Source: Liopterus haemorrhoidalis (lineage: Eukaryota > Arthropoda > Insecta > Coleoptera > Dytiscidae). From it: 64,000 nucleotides of DNA. The position numbers were made by a program, and so were the translations under genes. This document shows, in pieces, positions 10,175 through 20,583 of the stretch. Each line of letters opens with the position of its first letter. Position 1 is the first letter of the stretch. Under the pieces are notes generated by a model. That model searched no databases. It worked only from the letters and a program-made list of their open reading frames with translations, and was not told the origin of the DNA. The stretch spans positions 30,866,540 to 30,930,539 of the forward strand of contig OZ020618.1 of the NCBI GenBank assembly GCA_963971575.1, given 5' to 3'.

Positions 10175-10820
10175 TTATCTATGATGTGATAAAAGAAACA
10201 TATTTTTATACTAAATTTATTACAATTAAAATAGTGGATAATATTAATGAAATTATAATAGTTGAATGCACTCGTTGAAACATTTAAAACAAGGCAAATA
10301 TAAATCTTCCTGAAGATGGCTTAGGAAATCAAAATACATATATGTATGTACAAATACATAAAAAAAATTGAAACAATAATCGCATGTTTTCTTTTTACAA
10401 ATAGTGGATATTAAAAATCCAACGATTGTGACGCTTAGATTAATGGCATGATTTTTTTTACATGCGTTCAAATATCGTATGAGTTTTTTGTTTTCGTACA
10501 AAATTCATTCTGATAATTAGTACTATATCTAATATTAGTACATTACTTTCACTTTTGTAAGGATGCACCAGATCTGGTTATTTTGGTTACTTTTATAGTG
10601 TATTATTGGAAAAAAAAAAAAAAAAACTCTAAAACAGACTTCAAAATTGTTGGTTATGATCATTATAATTACGATATAAACATTTTTCAATACCAACATG
10701 ACATACAATTTCAAAGGTGCAAACTATTGAAATTAAAATTTTCTCTAAGTCTGTTTTTACTAAAGTGAACAGCATACATGTAACATAGCTTTAAAACTAA
10801 AGCCCGTTTCTTTAGTTTAA
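10175..10820. other. Spacer with an inverted fragment of the copy A family
   Basis: Mostly AT-rich. At about 10562-10610 an inverted, diverged fragment of the copy A/B sequence is recognisable (reverse complement of CACTATAAAAATCACC and AACCAGATCT). No gene is recognised. Confidence 0.5.
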
Positions 10821-10825
10821 GCGGA

Positions 10826-11203
10826 ATTATAGGCTATTTCAAACGTTTCAGAGGAACTAGATGGATTTTTTTTTTGTAAGTTGTCACTAGCTGATCCTTT
10901 AACGATTTCTTTCTTCTGCTTCTGCTTCTGCTAAACAAAATGATCAAAAGTCTCATTTAAACGTTAAAAGTTACTAGTTTTCAAAATCTAGTTCTGCTTA
11001 AATCAAATAAACAAACTATAGATTTTGGAAACTAGTAATTTTTATCGATTAAATGATACTTTTGATCGTTGTGTTTAGTAAAAAGCCCACTTCAATAATT
11101 AAAAAGTTGGCTCGTGATAATTTATAATTAAACATATTTTTAATTTAAAATTAACATAAAAATTCCATTTAGTTATGCTTAAACGTTTAGAATATCCTAT
11201 AAT
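10826..11203. mobile_element. Foldback/palindromic MITE
   Basis: The sequence starts ATTATAGGCTATTTCAAACG and ends CGTTTAGAATATCCTATAAT. The halves (about 10826-11005 and 11020-11203) are imperfect reverse complements over almost their whole length, sharing TTACTAGTTTTC and the AAAATGATCAAAAGT block. Single-arm relatives occur at 11697-11820 (inverted), 14316-14490 and 18509-18555, showing a dispersed family. No coding capacity. Confidence 0.75.
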
Positions 11204-11206
11204 GAT

Positions 11207-11563
11207 CTATATTACAGGGAGAGTAATATTATAACAAAAATATGGATTAAAAGACATGTGGATTTTGATTTTAATCTGGTATTTGATGTAGAATGACACG
11301 TGATGCGGTAATAACTTTTTTCGCTCCGGCGTATAAAATTGTTCGCTTCTAAAATGTGCACTACACACTCTATAATTTTTTAGACTTGAGTACCTAAAGC
11401 CTTTACTCGAAACAGAGTGCGGCAGTGCTTCCACAATGTTAGGAATGGCTTCCAGGCATTTGTTCCTAAGGGCCTGGTTCGTAGGAAACGTAAACATACT
11501 TCGATTGGCATAATTTGTACATCCAGGCACTATACAGTATTTACAGTATTTCGACGTTTTACT
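11207..11563 (-). pseudogene. THAP-domain exon (second, unrelated copy)
   Basis: Minus-strand exon preceded by a good acceptor (TTTGTTTCAG, exon beginning at 11563). Reading starts SKTSKYCKYCIVPGCTNY, a THAP first-Cys pair, then MFTFPTNQALRNKC, and ends with NYRVCSAHFRSEQFY (C-x2-H) and KLLPHHV. These are the C2CH zinc ligands and core of a THAP DNA-binding domain, uninterrupted by stops. The reading frame continues to about 11207 into non-THAP sequence, so the 3' exon limit is unclear. It differs clearly from the THAP exon at 7433. It could be a transposase exon or a domesticated gene exon; no partner exon was recognised. Confidence 0.7.
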
Positions 11564-11696
11564 CTGAAACAAATAATATTCAATTATTCTTTTTGTAAAT
11601 CCGTGTGGCTGATTCATGGAACTAATTTATTTTATATGTCAGCAATCATATTAACATCACAGATTAATTATTGATTGCCTACGTAGAGCTCATTTT

Positions 11697-11820
11697 TTAG
11701 CTTCATGCAGAACTAGATTTGAATTAAGCTTTTGATCATTTTGTTTAGCAAAAGCCCACTTTAATCGTTAAATAGGGAGCTCGTGACCATTTCCACAGTA
11801 AATATTACATTTAGTTGCCC
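11697..11820 (-). repeat. Half-copy of the foldback family
   Basis: Reverse-oriented single arm related to 10826-11005 (contains GCAGAACTAGATTTGAA and TTTTGATCATTTTGTTTAGC). Confidence 0.6.
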
Positions 11821-12480
11821 ACGAAGCTAAGAAATTAATTTTAGACTCATAGGCAATATAATTAGGGCTTAAAGAGAAAAATTGTACAATCTGGAACACC
11901 GCTCCGGTACATTTCAAGCCTTGAAAATAATGTCGGTAAAAGGAAATTAAATGAATAGCAAAGTCAAATTTTGAATTGTTTTAGCCTTTCTTAATTATAA
12001 AATTGATGTACTGAATGTACCATCCAAAATATCAGATTACAAAAAATCAGTAAAATTACAGATCTAAAAAAAAAAAATACGCAACAAAATAATTGACTAA
12101 TGACAATGTTCTAGTTCTAATTACATTTTACCAATTTACATGACAATAACTCAAACTATAGTAACTTTTGCCGTGTTAAATATATAAAATAAAAATGAAT
12201 GATACTACTTACCATGTCGTGGAACAAAAACCACAAAAACAGAATAACAATAAGAAAATTCGAAGAGCAATTTATAGATATACTTTCTAAAACACAATAT
12301 GTAATAGAAATAAATGTAAAACACAGAACATTCATTATATAAAATCTGTCAACTTCGGCAGCTATTTTAAATAAACTATGGAGGTAGAGAAGGGGAACAA
12401 CCAATGGGAACTACACAACACTACTGCCGCCCTAGCGGCAAAGTGAAACATTAGACACTGCATCCAGCGGCGGCGTGTAG
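11821..12480. other. AT-rich stretch, nothing recognised
   Basis: No convincing ORF or repeat. A minus-strand 82-residue ORF (12156-12404) is hydrophobic but has no recognisable family and is most likely chance. Confidence 0.4.
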
Positions 12481-12500
12481 GGGTCCGTGTCGAAATTTTT

Positions 12501-12920
12501 CTATACCAGTGACACAGGCGTGATAAAGGCTGTCCATGAATGTTTCGAACGCACGGTCGTCCCGGGGTGGGAGATACACCACACAGAGGTGGAAGGTGCG
12601 CGCGTCACACTCGATTCACCCAAAAGTCCTCTGTTGAGCTGACGAGGTGCATTTAAGTGCGATTGTAGAGTTTTGGCCACTGCAATGAGTATACCTCCGT
12701 CGTCGCTTTTGGAAGAAGCAGAAGTTTCACGATCCCAGCGATATATGATATAGTTGTCACTAAACAATTCACTGTCACTGATGTCACTAGATAACGAGGT
12801 CTCCGTTACGCAGATTATGTCATAATCAGAATTTAGCAAGTTACTTAAGAACTGATGAGTTTTAGTCCGTAAACCGCGCACATTTTGATACAATATTGTA
12901 AAACCCATTTTGAGAAGCAT
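12501..12920 (-). pseudogene. LINE ORF2 endonuclease N-terminus
   Basis: Begins MLLKMGFTILYQNVRGLRTK, the N-terminal strand of an APE-type endonuclease (QNVRGL), followed by DIICVTETSLSSDI with the catalytic Glu (TET) and DDGGILIAV. After about residue 85 the track leaves frame; the continuing endonuclease sequence (VVYLPPRDD) is in another frame. Truncated before the GDFN and RT motifs. Confidence 0.85.
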
Positions 12921-13080
12921 CCAATTAATTGAGAGTTATTAATTATATTTTAGCTTACATTTTTGAGATGATTTTTGATTACTGTGACTGGTGAATTTTC
13001 AATTTTCCTGGTGTAGATGGTACAGTTCCATACCCATGTAATCTTATACTTTTTAGTGAAAGCCGTCGCCTTACACTGTT

Positions 13081-13625
13081 TTAAGAATTGTTTTTTGCGG
13101 TAGTTAGATACTCGTTAATGTAAATGGGTTCCGCAATACCAGTGATTGACAGTCCCGATTTACCTGCCGATGTAGTTGACTGCCGAAAGCGCTTTGCAGC
13201 TGCTAAAATATCAGTTTTCTTTTGCCGTGAATGTAATTTTAGAATAATATTACGTGACTTGCTGCGTGGATCCATGCGTTGGACTCGGTGCACCACGCTT
13301 TAGTCTGATCTGTTGATGGGACAGGAGATGTCGCTTTCGATGGCACAATACTCAAGTCTTTGTTCTGATTTTCCGGCACCCCCACGATTTCCAGGTTGTC
13401 AAGTCTGGAGCGGTGCTCCAGTTCTTCACGTATCTGTTTATGAAGTTCAGACTTGGTTGAAATTCTGGTCAAGTTGGATTGAAGGGACTCATAATAGTTT
13501 ATGACAGCTATGTTTCCGTAGAAATCAACTTGCCAAGAAGATTCATAAATCGAATTCGCTGCAGTCGGTGCGGCGCTCGAGTGTAGGGCACGGTAGTGCA
13601 CGACTTCACCCGAATTGATACACAC
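13081..13625 (-). pseudogene. LINE ORF1 (RRM-like), frameshifted
   Basis: Two overlapping minus-strand frames: 13239-13625 with a helical segment followed by EHRSRLDNLEIVGVPENQN, and 13081-13296 with MDPRSKSRNIILKLHSRQKK and ILAAAKRFRQS. The LEIVGVPE and RNIILKL strands are the RRM-type RNA-binding core of LINE ORF1 proteins (compare the NxxIxGxPE pattern), preceded by a likely coiled coil. A frameshift around 13240-13300 breaks the ORF. ORF1 proteins coat LINE RNA. Confidence 0.75.
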
Positions 13626-13749
13626 ACTTGATGTAGTAATGCACGAACTAGATCATGCCGGATAGGCGACCGAAAATGATATATTTAGGAAAAAATAATA
13701 AAACTACAAATAATTATTTCTAAAAAGTAGCCGCTCAACCAATGACAAT

Positions 13750-13821
13750 GATTCTAGAGGTTGTCTCATATGGACACGACCTACGCAACGTCATGTGACC
13801 CGTCACGTCAGTGCCAGTCCT
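13750..13821 (+). repeat. Left arm of a 6.1-kb spaced inverted repeat
   Basis: GATTCTAGAGGTTGTCTCAT at 13750-13769 and CGTCAGTGCCAGTCC at 13806-13820 recur inverted at 19830-19850 and 19764-19779. These may be terminal or subterminal repeats of a large, internally overwritten DNA transposon. Confidence 0.6.
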
Positions 13822-13859
13822 AGGAGTATATCGTAATACACATTATAAGCGTTTCACCT

Positions 13860-14310
13860 CACATTTAAAGTAAAAATAACACGTAATTAAGAAAAACAAT
13901 ATTATTTCAAACAATAATAATATTTCACATTGTTTTAGGATTACCAATTACATAAATATACATTGAAAGATTGTTCCCTTAAAAGTAACTGTAAAAGAAA
14001 AATCTAAAATTAAATCGTAATTTGCATTTAGATTTAAATTGATTTAAGTAAGAATTATTTTTAATTTCCTGAAGCAGTTCATTTAATAATTTAATACCAT
14101 TATTGAAAATATAATTTAATGTATGCTATTTTTTATGTATTTTTTTAATATTTACAAATATTTTTATTTTGCTAATAAAATTTAAAAGTGAATAGTTGCC
14201 TAAGGCTGTAATTAGTTAATTAAATGATACATGGATAGGTGGGCAAATAGAAACAAGATAACATAATGAAAATTATTTTATTTTTTATGATAAATACCGC
14301 AACAAAATGT
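13860..14310. other. AT-rich stretch, nothing recognised
   Basis: Low-complexity AT DNA inside the 13.75-19.85 kb nest. No ORF or repeat relationship was recognised. Confidence 0.4.
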
Positions 14311-14315
14311 ATTTA

Positions 14316-14490
14316 AGTATAAGCTATTCCAAACCTTGAAGCGGACCAAATGGAATTTAATTTTTTTAAAGTTATCACAAGCTAATTTTTTAATGTTTGA
14401 AGTTGGGTTTTGCTAAACAAAATGATCAAAGGCTTCAATTAAACTTTAACAGTTACTAGAATTCAAAATCTAGTTCTGCTTAAAACTAAA
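14316..14490 (+). repeat. Single arm of the foldback family
   Basis: Matches the left arm of 10826-11203 in order: AAGCTATTCCAAACC, CTAAACAAAATGATCAAAGG, TTACTAGAATTC and AAAATCTAGTTCTGCTTAAA. Confidence 0.65.
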
Positions 14491-14573
14491 AAACAGGATA
14501 TAACTTATATATACATATAATTTTATATGTTTTGTTTCATTTTGTAATACGTAACTAGATCTGATGATTTTAG

Positions 14574-14719
14574 CAGGGCTTCGAACCGTTATTTTTTTCG
14601 TTTCGGTTTTCGTTCCGGTTCAATTAAAAAATTATATATCAGTTCGGTTCTGGTTTTCGTTCCGGCAAAAATAACGTTTTTTTTTTCGGTTTTCGGTTTA
14701 GCTCCGGTTCAAAGTCCTG
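14574..14719. repeat. hAT terminal block, TCGGTTTTCGTTCCGG-rich
   Basis: Starts CAGGGCTTCGAACCG and ends CGGTTCAAAGTCCTG (a degraded inverted copy of the start), with repeated TTCGGTTTTCG and GTTCCGG motifs between. It closely matches 18656-18787. It could be a 146-bp MITE on its own, but its right flank does not match the GATTTTAG on its left. Confidence 0.7.
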
Positions 14720-15118
14720 CTTTATACTAAGGATCAATAGAACTGAATACACGCGATTGCATCCCCAACTCTGGCAATATGCAATCGTGTGGCCAAGCAT
14801 CCACAGATCCCTCATTTTAGGTTCCTAGGCAGCACTTTATACTAGGAGGATCAATGGATCAATGGAGCAAAATACACGCGATTTCACCCCCAACCCTGGC
14901 AATATGTAATCGTGGATATTTTGTATTTTTTAAGGTGTTGAAAAGCACCCACAGATCCTTCATTATAGGTTCCTAGGGAGCACTTTATGCTAAGGATCAA
15001 TGGAGCTGAATACACACATTTGCATCCCCAACCCTGGCATTATGCAATCGTGGATATTTTGTGTTTTTTAAGGTGTTGCCCAGCATCCATAGATCCCTCT
15101 TCAGCATGTCATACTAAG
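14720..15118. repeat. Tandem repeat, about 115-150 bp unit, three copies
   Basis: CTTTATACTAAGGATCAAT-type unit starts occur at 14720, 14834 and 14983. Each unit continues with GAATACACGCGATTGCAT, CCCCAACCCTGGCA, ATGCAATCGTGG and a CATCCACAGATCCCTC block. The first unit lacks the GGATATTTTGT insert found in the other two, which explains the unequal periods (about 114 and 149 bp). Confidence 0.85.
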
Positions 15119-15273
15119 CAACTTATACATCAATTTAGGCTATTAGCGCCCGAATGACGTATAGATTTACTTAATTGTATTAAAAATATTGAATTGAAAA
15201 ATATTCCAAAAAAATATAGAAATATATATTTTTGAAAAATAATCTTGAATTTTTTTGAGTCAATTACAAAAAA

Positions 15274-15357
15274 GCCGACCGGCGTAGCGTAGTGGTAACA
15301 CATATGCTCTGCGTTGCTAAGGTCTCGGGTTCGAATCCCGTTCAGGCAAAAAAAAAA
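15274..15357 (+). mobile_element. tRNA-derived SINE with poly(A)
   Basis: An A-box-like TAGCGTAGTGG at 15285-15295 and a B box GGTTCGAATCC at 15328-15338 form an internal RNA polymerase III promoter with tRNA spacing. The tRNA-like head begins GCCGACCGGCGTAGCG and ends TTCAGGC, followed by A10 at 15348-15357. It lies within a satellite unit whose other copies lack it, and CAATTA/CAAATTA flanks suggest a short TSD. A functional tRNA is unlikely because acceptor-stem pairing is poor and a poly(A) tail follows directly. Confidence 0.8.
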
Positions 15358-15460
15358 CAAATTAAAATCTGAGGTACAGATTCAAAAAAAAATATCAAAA
15401 AATCCATTTTTTTGAGAAATTTTTTGTCAAAAAATGTGCCAAAAAATCACTTAATAATAT

Positions 15461-16884
15461 CCCAGCAAACATTTAACTAACGGCCGAATGCCGGCAAACT
15501 GCTTTTACTGCTGGCACCAAAAGTAAGTGCAACGCCAGTATTAATAATGTACTTCACATTTGTATTTCGCATTCCGCCTATACGAAGTACTTTACCAGCA
15601 TTTTATAAGCACTCCTTATTTGTATTAATCCAAGCAAACATTTTTATACTTTTTACTTAAAACTAAACTTTTTTTGAATGTAATAATTTGAAAAGTCTGA
15701 TTGTTCTTAGTCATAAAACGCCCTAACGGCCACTACCCCCTCGAGGGCCAGTACAAGTTGATACGTGTTGGTGGACAGTTTGTCAAGAAGTGTAGTTGAA
15801 TAGTTATTGTTTTGTGAACATTATACAGTTTTTTATTGTGATTTGTGTGTGTTTTGTTAGATTTAAGGACGTAGTTTACACAAACTATTTCATGTTAAAT
15901 TGTCTAATTTTTAGTTTAGTTCAATCATAGTTTTTTTCATGTAATAAAATTTTCAATTATTAATAAATCTGTTACAAGATTATAAATATGTCATTTAAAA
16001 AATATAATTTGTCATATTTCGTTTTGTATAGTGACATCTTAAATATTTTGTAAATATAATACCAACCTAAAATAATACAAACTTAATCCAAAACTGTAAA
16101 GCTTTTTTTACAATATAACCAAGTTTCTAAAAGTCAGTAATACACTATAAAAATCACCAAAATAACCAGATCTAGTTTGTTCTTACAAAAGTGAACAGCT
16201 TATAGCATTAATGCTTATAAAATTTGATTATTGAATTTATTTTAACAAGTATGATTTCTTTAGGTTGGCACTCTTCAAGTCAGGGGGGAAAGATGTGGTA
16301 GAAAAATGTGGCGAAAATTATTAGTCACCTCTTATCTTTAGGATGCAATTGGTTTGCCCGAAATGGCAGAAAACCATTTTCTTAAAATTCTTCATTAAAT
16401 TAATAAATTAAAAAAACTAATTCCTGTTATTCCTGAAATTATATTTATTTAATATTTATAAATAAATCAATAAATTATAACTGTTAATACAATTTACAAT
16501 CGGCCAGTTTTATCATCGTTGAATAAATTTATTTAACAACTTAAGTTAACAATATCGCATCATTCTATTGACAGCAATGTTAATTTCTTCATTAATAGTT
16601 TAAAACCGATGCGATATTGTCAACTTTATTTGTTAAATAAATTTATTCAACGATGGTGAAAATGGCCAAAAGAGTATTTATTTTGCAAAATGCCAGCACT
16701 GACCCATTACTTTCAATGCACTTTACCGTTGCTGGGCTAGCAACTGATACATCAATGGGCCAGCTAAGGGCCACGGGACACCGGGGTACTGGCCCAGTAC
16801 GAAATGCCAGCACTGGCCCATTACTTTCAATGCCGGGGAGTATGTGCTTTACCAGTACTGGCCCGTATAAAAATGTTTGCTGGG
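15461..16884. mobile_element. CCCAGCAAAC-ended DNA element, copy B
   Basis: 1424 bp from CCCAGCAAACATT to AATGTTTGCTGGG, collinear with copy A (6837-10174) but lacking the THAP element and the hAT MITE, with a single minisatellite unit and a few small deletions. It is inserted within the 150-bp satellite array, whose sequence resumes on both sides. It keeps the internal palindrome at about 16502-16667. No ORF of its own. Confidence 0.85.
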
Positions 16885-18508
16885 ATACTTACAAAACCTG
16901 GCGTAAAAAAATCACATATTTTTCAGTAATTGGTAAAAATGGTGTACAGTAGCTTAGGCTATTAGCGCCCAAAAGACGTATAGATTCACTATTTTGTTAA
17001 AAATATGGAATCGAAAAATATTCCAAAAAAAATATAGAAATATTTTGGAAAAATATTTTTAAAATTTTTTGAATCAAGTATATAATAAAATCTGAGGTAC
17101 CGATTTAAAAAAAATATATCAAAAAATCCATTTTTTTGAGAAATTTCTTGAAAAAATGTGCCAAAAAAATCACTTATTATACACTAACAAATCTTGGCGT
17201 AAAAAGATCGCATTAATTTTTCTGGAACTGGAAAAATGGTGTAGAACAATATTTAAAATCCAGATTTTTTTAAAATTTGAAAAAATGGTATGCTGCATCT
17301 TTGGCTAGAGCTATTAAAAATATTGAATGGAAAAAACATTCCAAAAATTTACCTTCACAATACTTACAAAACATTTAAAATTCACAGAATTTTTGAAATT
17401 TGAAAAAATGGTGTACAGCACTTTAGGCTATTAACGCCCAAAGAACATACATAATTACAGCTATTAAAAATATTGAAACGTAAAAACATTCCAAAAATTT
17501 ACTTACACAATACTTACAAAAAAAGTAAAATCAACATAATTTTTTGAAACTTGTAAAAATAGTGTGCAGCATCTTTGGCTATTGGCACCCAAAGAACATA
17601 AAACTTAAAGCTATTAAAAATATTGAATCGAAAAAACATTTTCAAAACCATTTTCCTGCACAATATTTACAAAAATCTTAAAATCCACAGAATTTTTTGA
17701 AATTTGAAATAATGGTGTACAGCAGTTTAGGCTATCAGCGCCCAAACACCATACAAACTTACTTAGAGCTGTTAAAAATATTGAGACGTAAAAATATTCC
17801 AAAAATTCACAATACTTACAAAAAATTTAAAATCCACAGAATTTTTGTAAATTTAAGAAAATGGTGTGTAGCATTTTCGGCTATTAGCGCCCCTGGAACA
17901 TATATACTTAGAGCTATTAAAAATATTCAATAGAAAAAAAAAAAAAATTACCTGTACAATACTTACAAAAAATTTAAAATCCACAGAATTTTTTGAATTT
18001 TGAGAAAATGGTGTGCAGCATCTTTGGCTATTAGCTCCCAAGGGTTGTCGACTCAGTATAGGATGTCCCTTCTTAACCCTTCAATAGACACTCAACTTGT
18101 TTCATCACTATTGCACTTTTTACTTTTATAAAACTGGTAAAAATGTGTACACACCGCATTTATGGCTACTAGCGCTTAAGGTAGTTATTAATTTAAGGGT
18201 ATTTTATACAAAAAATGCACTGGTCAACATGTGTTGTTACTTAGAACGATTCATAAACGATTGTGAACGAGAAATATTTGGAAAGATTAGTTACGTAGTG
18301 TCCACCAAAATTATCTAATAAAGAATTAAGTAAAGAAATAAATCCTCTTAATTAGTTTCGCTAATGAGAATTTGAATGTGGATTTTTTTTGCGTAGTTCT
18401 GTATTGCGTAAACAATAAATGGTCCACGACAGTGCAGAGCAATTTAAATATAAAAAATTAAAAATAATTTTTTAAATTTATAATAATTTTGTTAACCAGT
18501 ATTTGCAT

Positions 18509-18555
18509 TATAGGCTATTCTAAACGTTTACACGGAACTAAATTGCTTTTGCATA
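18509..18555 (+). repeat. Foldback-family fragment
   Basis: TATAGGCTATTCTAAACGTT followed by an ACTAAATTGC block matches the start of the foldback element at 10826. Confidence 0.5.
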
Positions 18556-18655
18556 GTTTTGTATTTTAACAACAAATGTATAAACAATAAATGGACCCCG
18601 ACAGTGCACAACATTTTTAAAAATAAAAATTTTATAATTTAAAAAAAATTTATTA

Positions 18656-19153
18656 CAGGGCTTCGAACCGATATTTTTTTCGTTTCGGTTTTCGTTCCGG
18701 TTCAATTACAAAGATATATATCAGTTCGGTTCTGGTTTTCGTTCCGGCAAAAATAACGTTTTTTTTCGGTTTTCGGTTCAGTTCCGAGTGATAAATTTTT
18801 AAATGCTTTTATTTGTATTAGAAATTTATTTTCTACTATAATTTAGAAGAACATTTTATTCTTTATTTTGTAATAATCATACCAAGGCCGCTACCAGGGG
18901 GAGTTCTGGACGTTCCCCCCTCCCCTGAAATAATAGAATCGCAATTTCTTTTTTACTTGTCAGAAAAATTATGATTTTTTTCTGCTCATCAGTTAAAAAA
19001 TAATTTTAAATAAAATGTAATTTATATTCACTCACATAAACATTATCTGAACCGAAATAAACCGATATTTTTTTTCCGTTTAGTTCCGGTTTTCGTTCCG
19101 ACAAAAATAACGGTTTTTTTCGGTTTTCGGTTCAGTTCCGGTTCGAAGCCCTG
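18656..19153. mobile_element. hAT MITE-like copy sharing the composite's right end
   Basis: 498 bp with perfect 15-bp TIRs, CAGGGCTTCGAACCG and CGGTTCGAAGCCCTG, and a FRAGMENTED internal AT-rich sequence. Its own flanks are ATTTATTA (left) and GATTTTAG (right), which do not match each other, whereas the right flank matches that of the left end at 14574. Confidence 0.7.
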
Positions 19154-19760
19154 GATTTTAGTGACTTGTGGTGTGTACAGACTTTGATGTATCCATGTGA
19201 ACAAATGCTATGATAATATTATAAATGTATTGTAAATATACAACATAAAAAATGAACTTTCCCTGTTAGTTACGTATCACAAAATGAAACATATAATACA
19301 GTAAAAATAAAAATAATTTTAATATTCAGAATATTATTATTATTATTAATCAGGTACATTAAACATATAAACAAAAGATTGGATAAAAATTATTCCTATA
19401 TGCTATAAAGAAATTTATACAAGTTTTTTAATTTTTTTAGAAGTTTTTGAACGATCTTTTTCTGTTTCGCACTTACTATTTTTTTTTCCTTTGCTTCTTT
19501 TTGTTTTAAATTTAAATATTTAATTCTTATAAATAATCTTTGTTGTATCACATTTATGAGATTACCGTTTACGTTAGACAGTTAAATAAATACTATTCTC
19601 TATCTGATTTTGTTAATACTTCCAATAAAACTTCCCTGGAGTTCGTTAAAATTAGTTGAACAATACAATAAATCCTCAAATATTATTAAAAGTCTTCGAA
19701 AATACTCAAAACTGAAGAAAAAATGAACTATTACAATACTAACAACACGTTTATTGCAGT
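19154..19760. other. AT-rich stretch with a lysine-rich minus-strand reading
   Basis: At 19264-19294 a segment (GTTAGTTACGTATCACAAAA) is the inverse of 14524-14556, adding to the nested symmetry. On the minus strand around 19430-19520 a stop-free, lysine-rich reading (LKQKEAKEKKIVSAKQKK, then LLKKLKNLYKFL) might be a coiled-coil fragment of a transposase, but it is too biased in composition to trust. Confidence 0.35.
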
Positions 19761-19763
19761 ACA

Positions 19764-19850
19764 AGGACTGGCACTGACGTCATAGCTTACCCTCGCTGCA
19801 TACCTACCCGCGCTCTCTATAAGCTGCACTATGAGACAACCTCTAGAATC
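19764..19850 (-). repeat. Right arm of the 6.1-kb spaced inverted repeat
   Basis: AGGACTGGCACTGACG at 19764-19779 and ATGAGACAACCTCTAGAATC at 19831-19850 are the inverse of the left arm at 13750-13821. A TGACGTCA element sits between them at 19774-19781. Confidence 0.6.
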
Positions 19851-20583
19851 TATTAGCCTTGGATGGTAACCACTTTTTTCCAAAGAGTTTTCTGTTAATT
19901 ATACTGCACTTTTGATTTTCAGGTGTTGCACATATAAATTCACTTAATAATAAGTAATAATTTAATTTTTACATCGCGGGACACTGTAACAACGTTTTTT
20001 GGATACCTACTTTCGGCATAAACAGGCTTAATGTATAAAAAGCCTAAAGTGGCGCGACAGTAATGTATTGGCTACGCTAGATAAGAAACGTAAACATTAT
20101 ATTTTCTTATTGGTGAACCGCACTCAATCCACGCACTGTCGGCTGGCGACCCCTTTCAAATATGATTTTGTCTACATGAATTATCTGAAAGGGTTTTACA
20201 GCTGTGGAGGTGATATTAAATTTTAAATTAAGGGGGTCTTCTGTCGTTTTTAGTAATTTGACAAATTTTACATTGATTGATGAAAGTTTGAATTGATCGC
20301 CTTTGATTCGGCCAATAATATATTTTTTTTTATACTACTTTCGGTTTCGTCCAAATTTCTATGGTTTGTTTTACCTTCGTACTGATTTTTTATAACTTGC
20401 AAAATTTCGTCAATATCTTGAACATCATTTAATTTCTTTTTACATTTTATAAAATTGATATCTGAATTTTTAAAGTATTTTTGGAGGACTGTGCTAAGTT
20501 TTTCGTAAAGGGGGTTTTCAAAATATAAGTGGTATTTGACTTTGGGGGCAACATATTCTTTTAAAAATTTAATTATCTCTTTT

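Larger units (their letters stand above)
12490..13640 (-). mobile_element. LINE with ORF1 and 5' part of ORF2, 3'-truncated
   Basis: Minus-strand element keeping an ORF1 (13625 down to about 13081) and the beginning of the ORF2 endonuclease (12920 down to 12501). The RT and 3' end are missing, the opposite of the usual 5' truncation of LINEs, so a later deletion or insertion cut it near 12490. The domain order fits CR1/Jockey-type LINEs. Confidence 0.8.
15125..18190. repeat. Satellite-like array, about 150-bp unit
   Basis: Unit marker TTAGGCTATTAGCGCCC and variants occur near 15134, 16953, 17422, 17574, 17728, 17874, 18024 and 18160; the 17.4-18.2 kb part has a regular period of about 147-155 bp. 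Each unit contains GCTATTAAAAATATTGAA, ACATTCCAAAAATT, ACAATACTTACAAAA and AAAATGGTGTGCAGCA. The array is split by copy B (15461-16884) and by a SINE (15274). Short ORFs in it are by-products of the repeat. Confidence 0.85.
14574..19153. mobile_element. Composite bounded by hAT ends with matching 8-bp TSDs
   Basis: The left end CAGGGCTTCGAACCG at 14574 is preceded by GATTTTAG (14566-14573). The right end CGGTTCGAAGCCCTG, finishing at 19153, is followed by GATTTTAG (19154-19161). Perfect 15-bp TIRs plus identical 8-bp flanks mark a hAT insertion 4.58 kb long. Inside are a 146-bp palindromic subterminal block (14574-14719), two tandem-repeat arrays, a SINE, copy B of the CCCAGCAAAC family, and another left end of the same hAT family at 18656. 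No transposase is visible. The alternative is recombination between two short copies. Confidence 0.6.

Noticed and set aside
15274..15347. Functional tRNA gene
   Set aside because: A and B boxes are present but acceptor-stem pairing is poor, a poly(A) tail follows directly and flanks suggest a TSD: a SINE.
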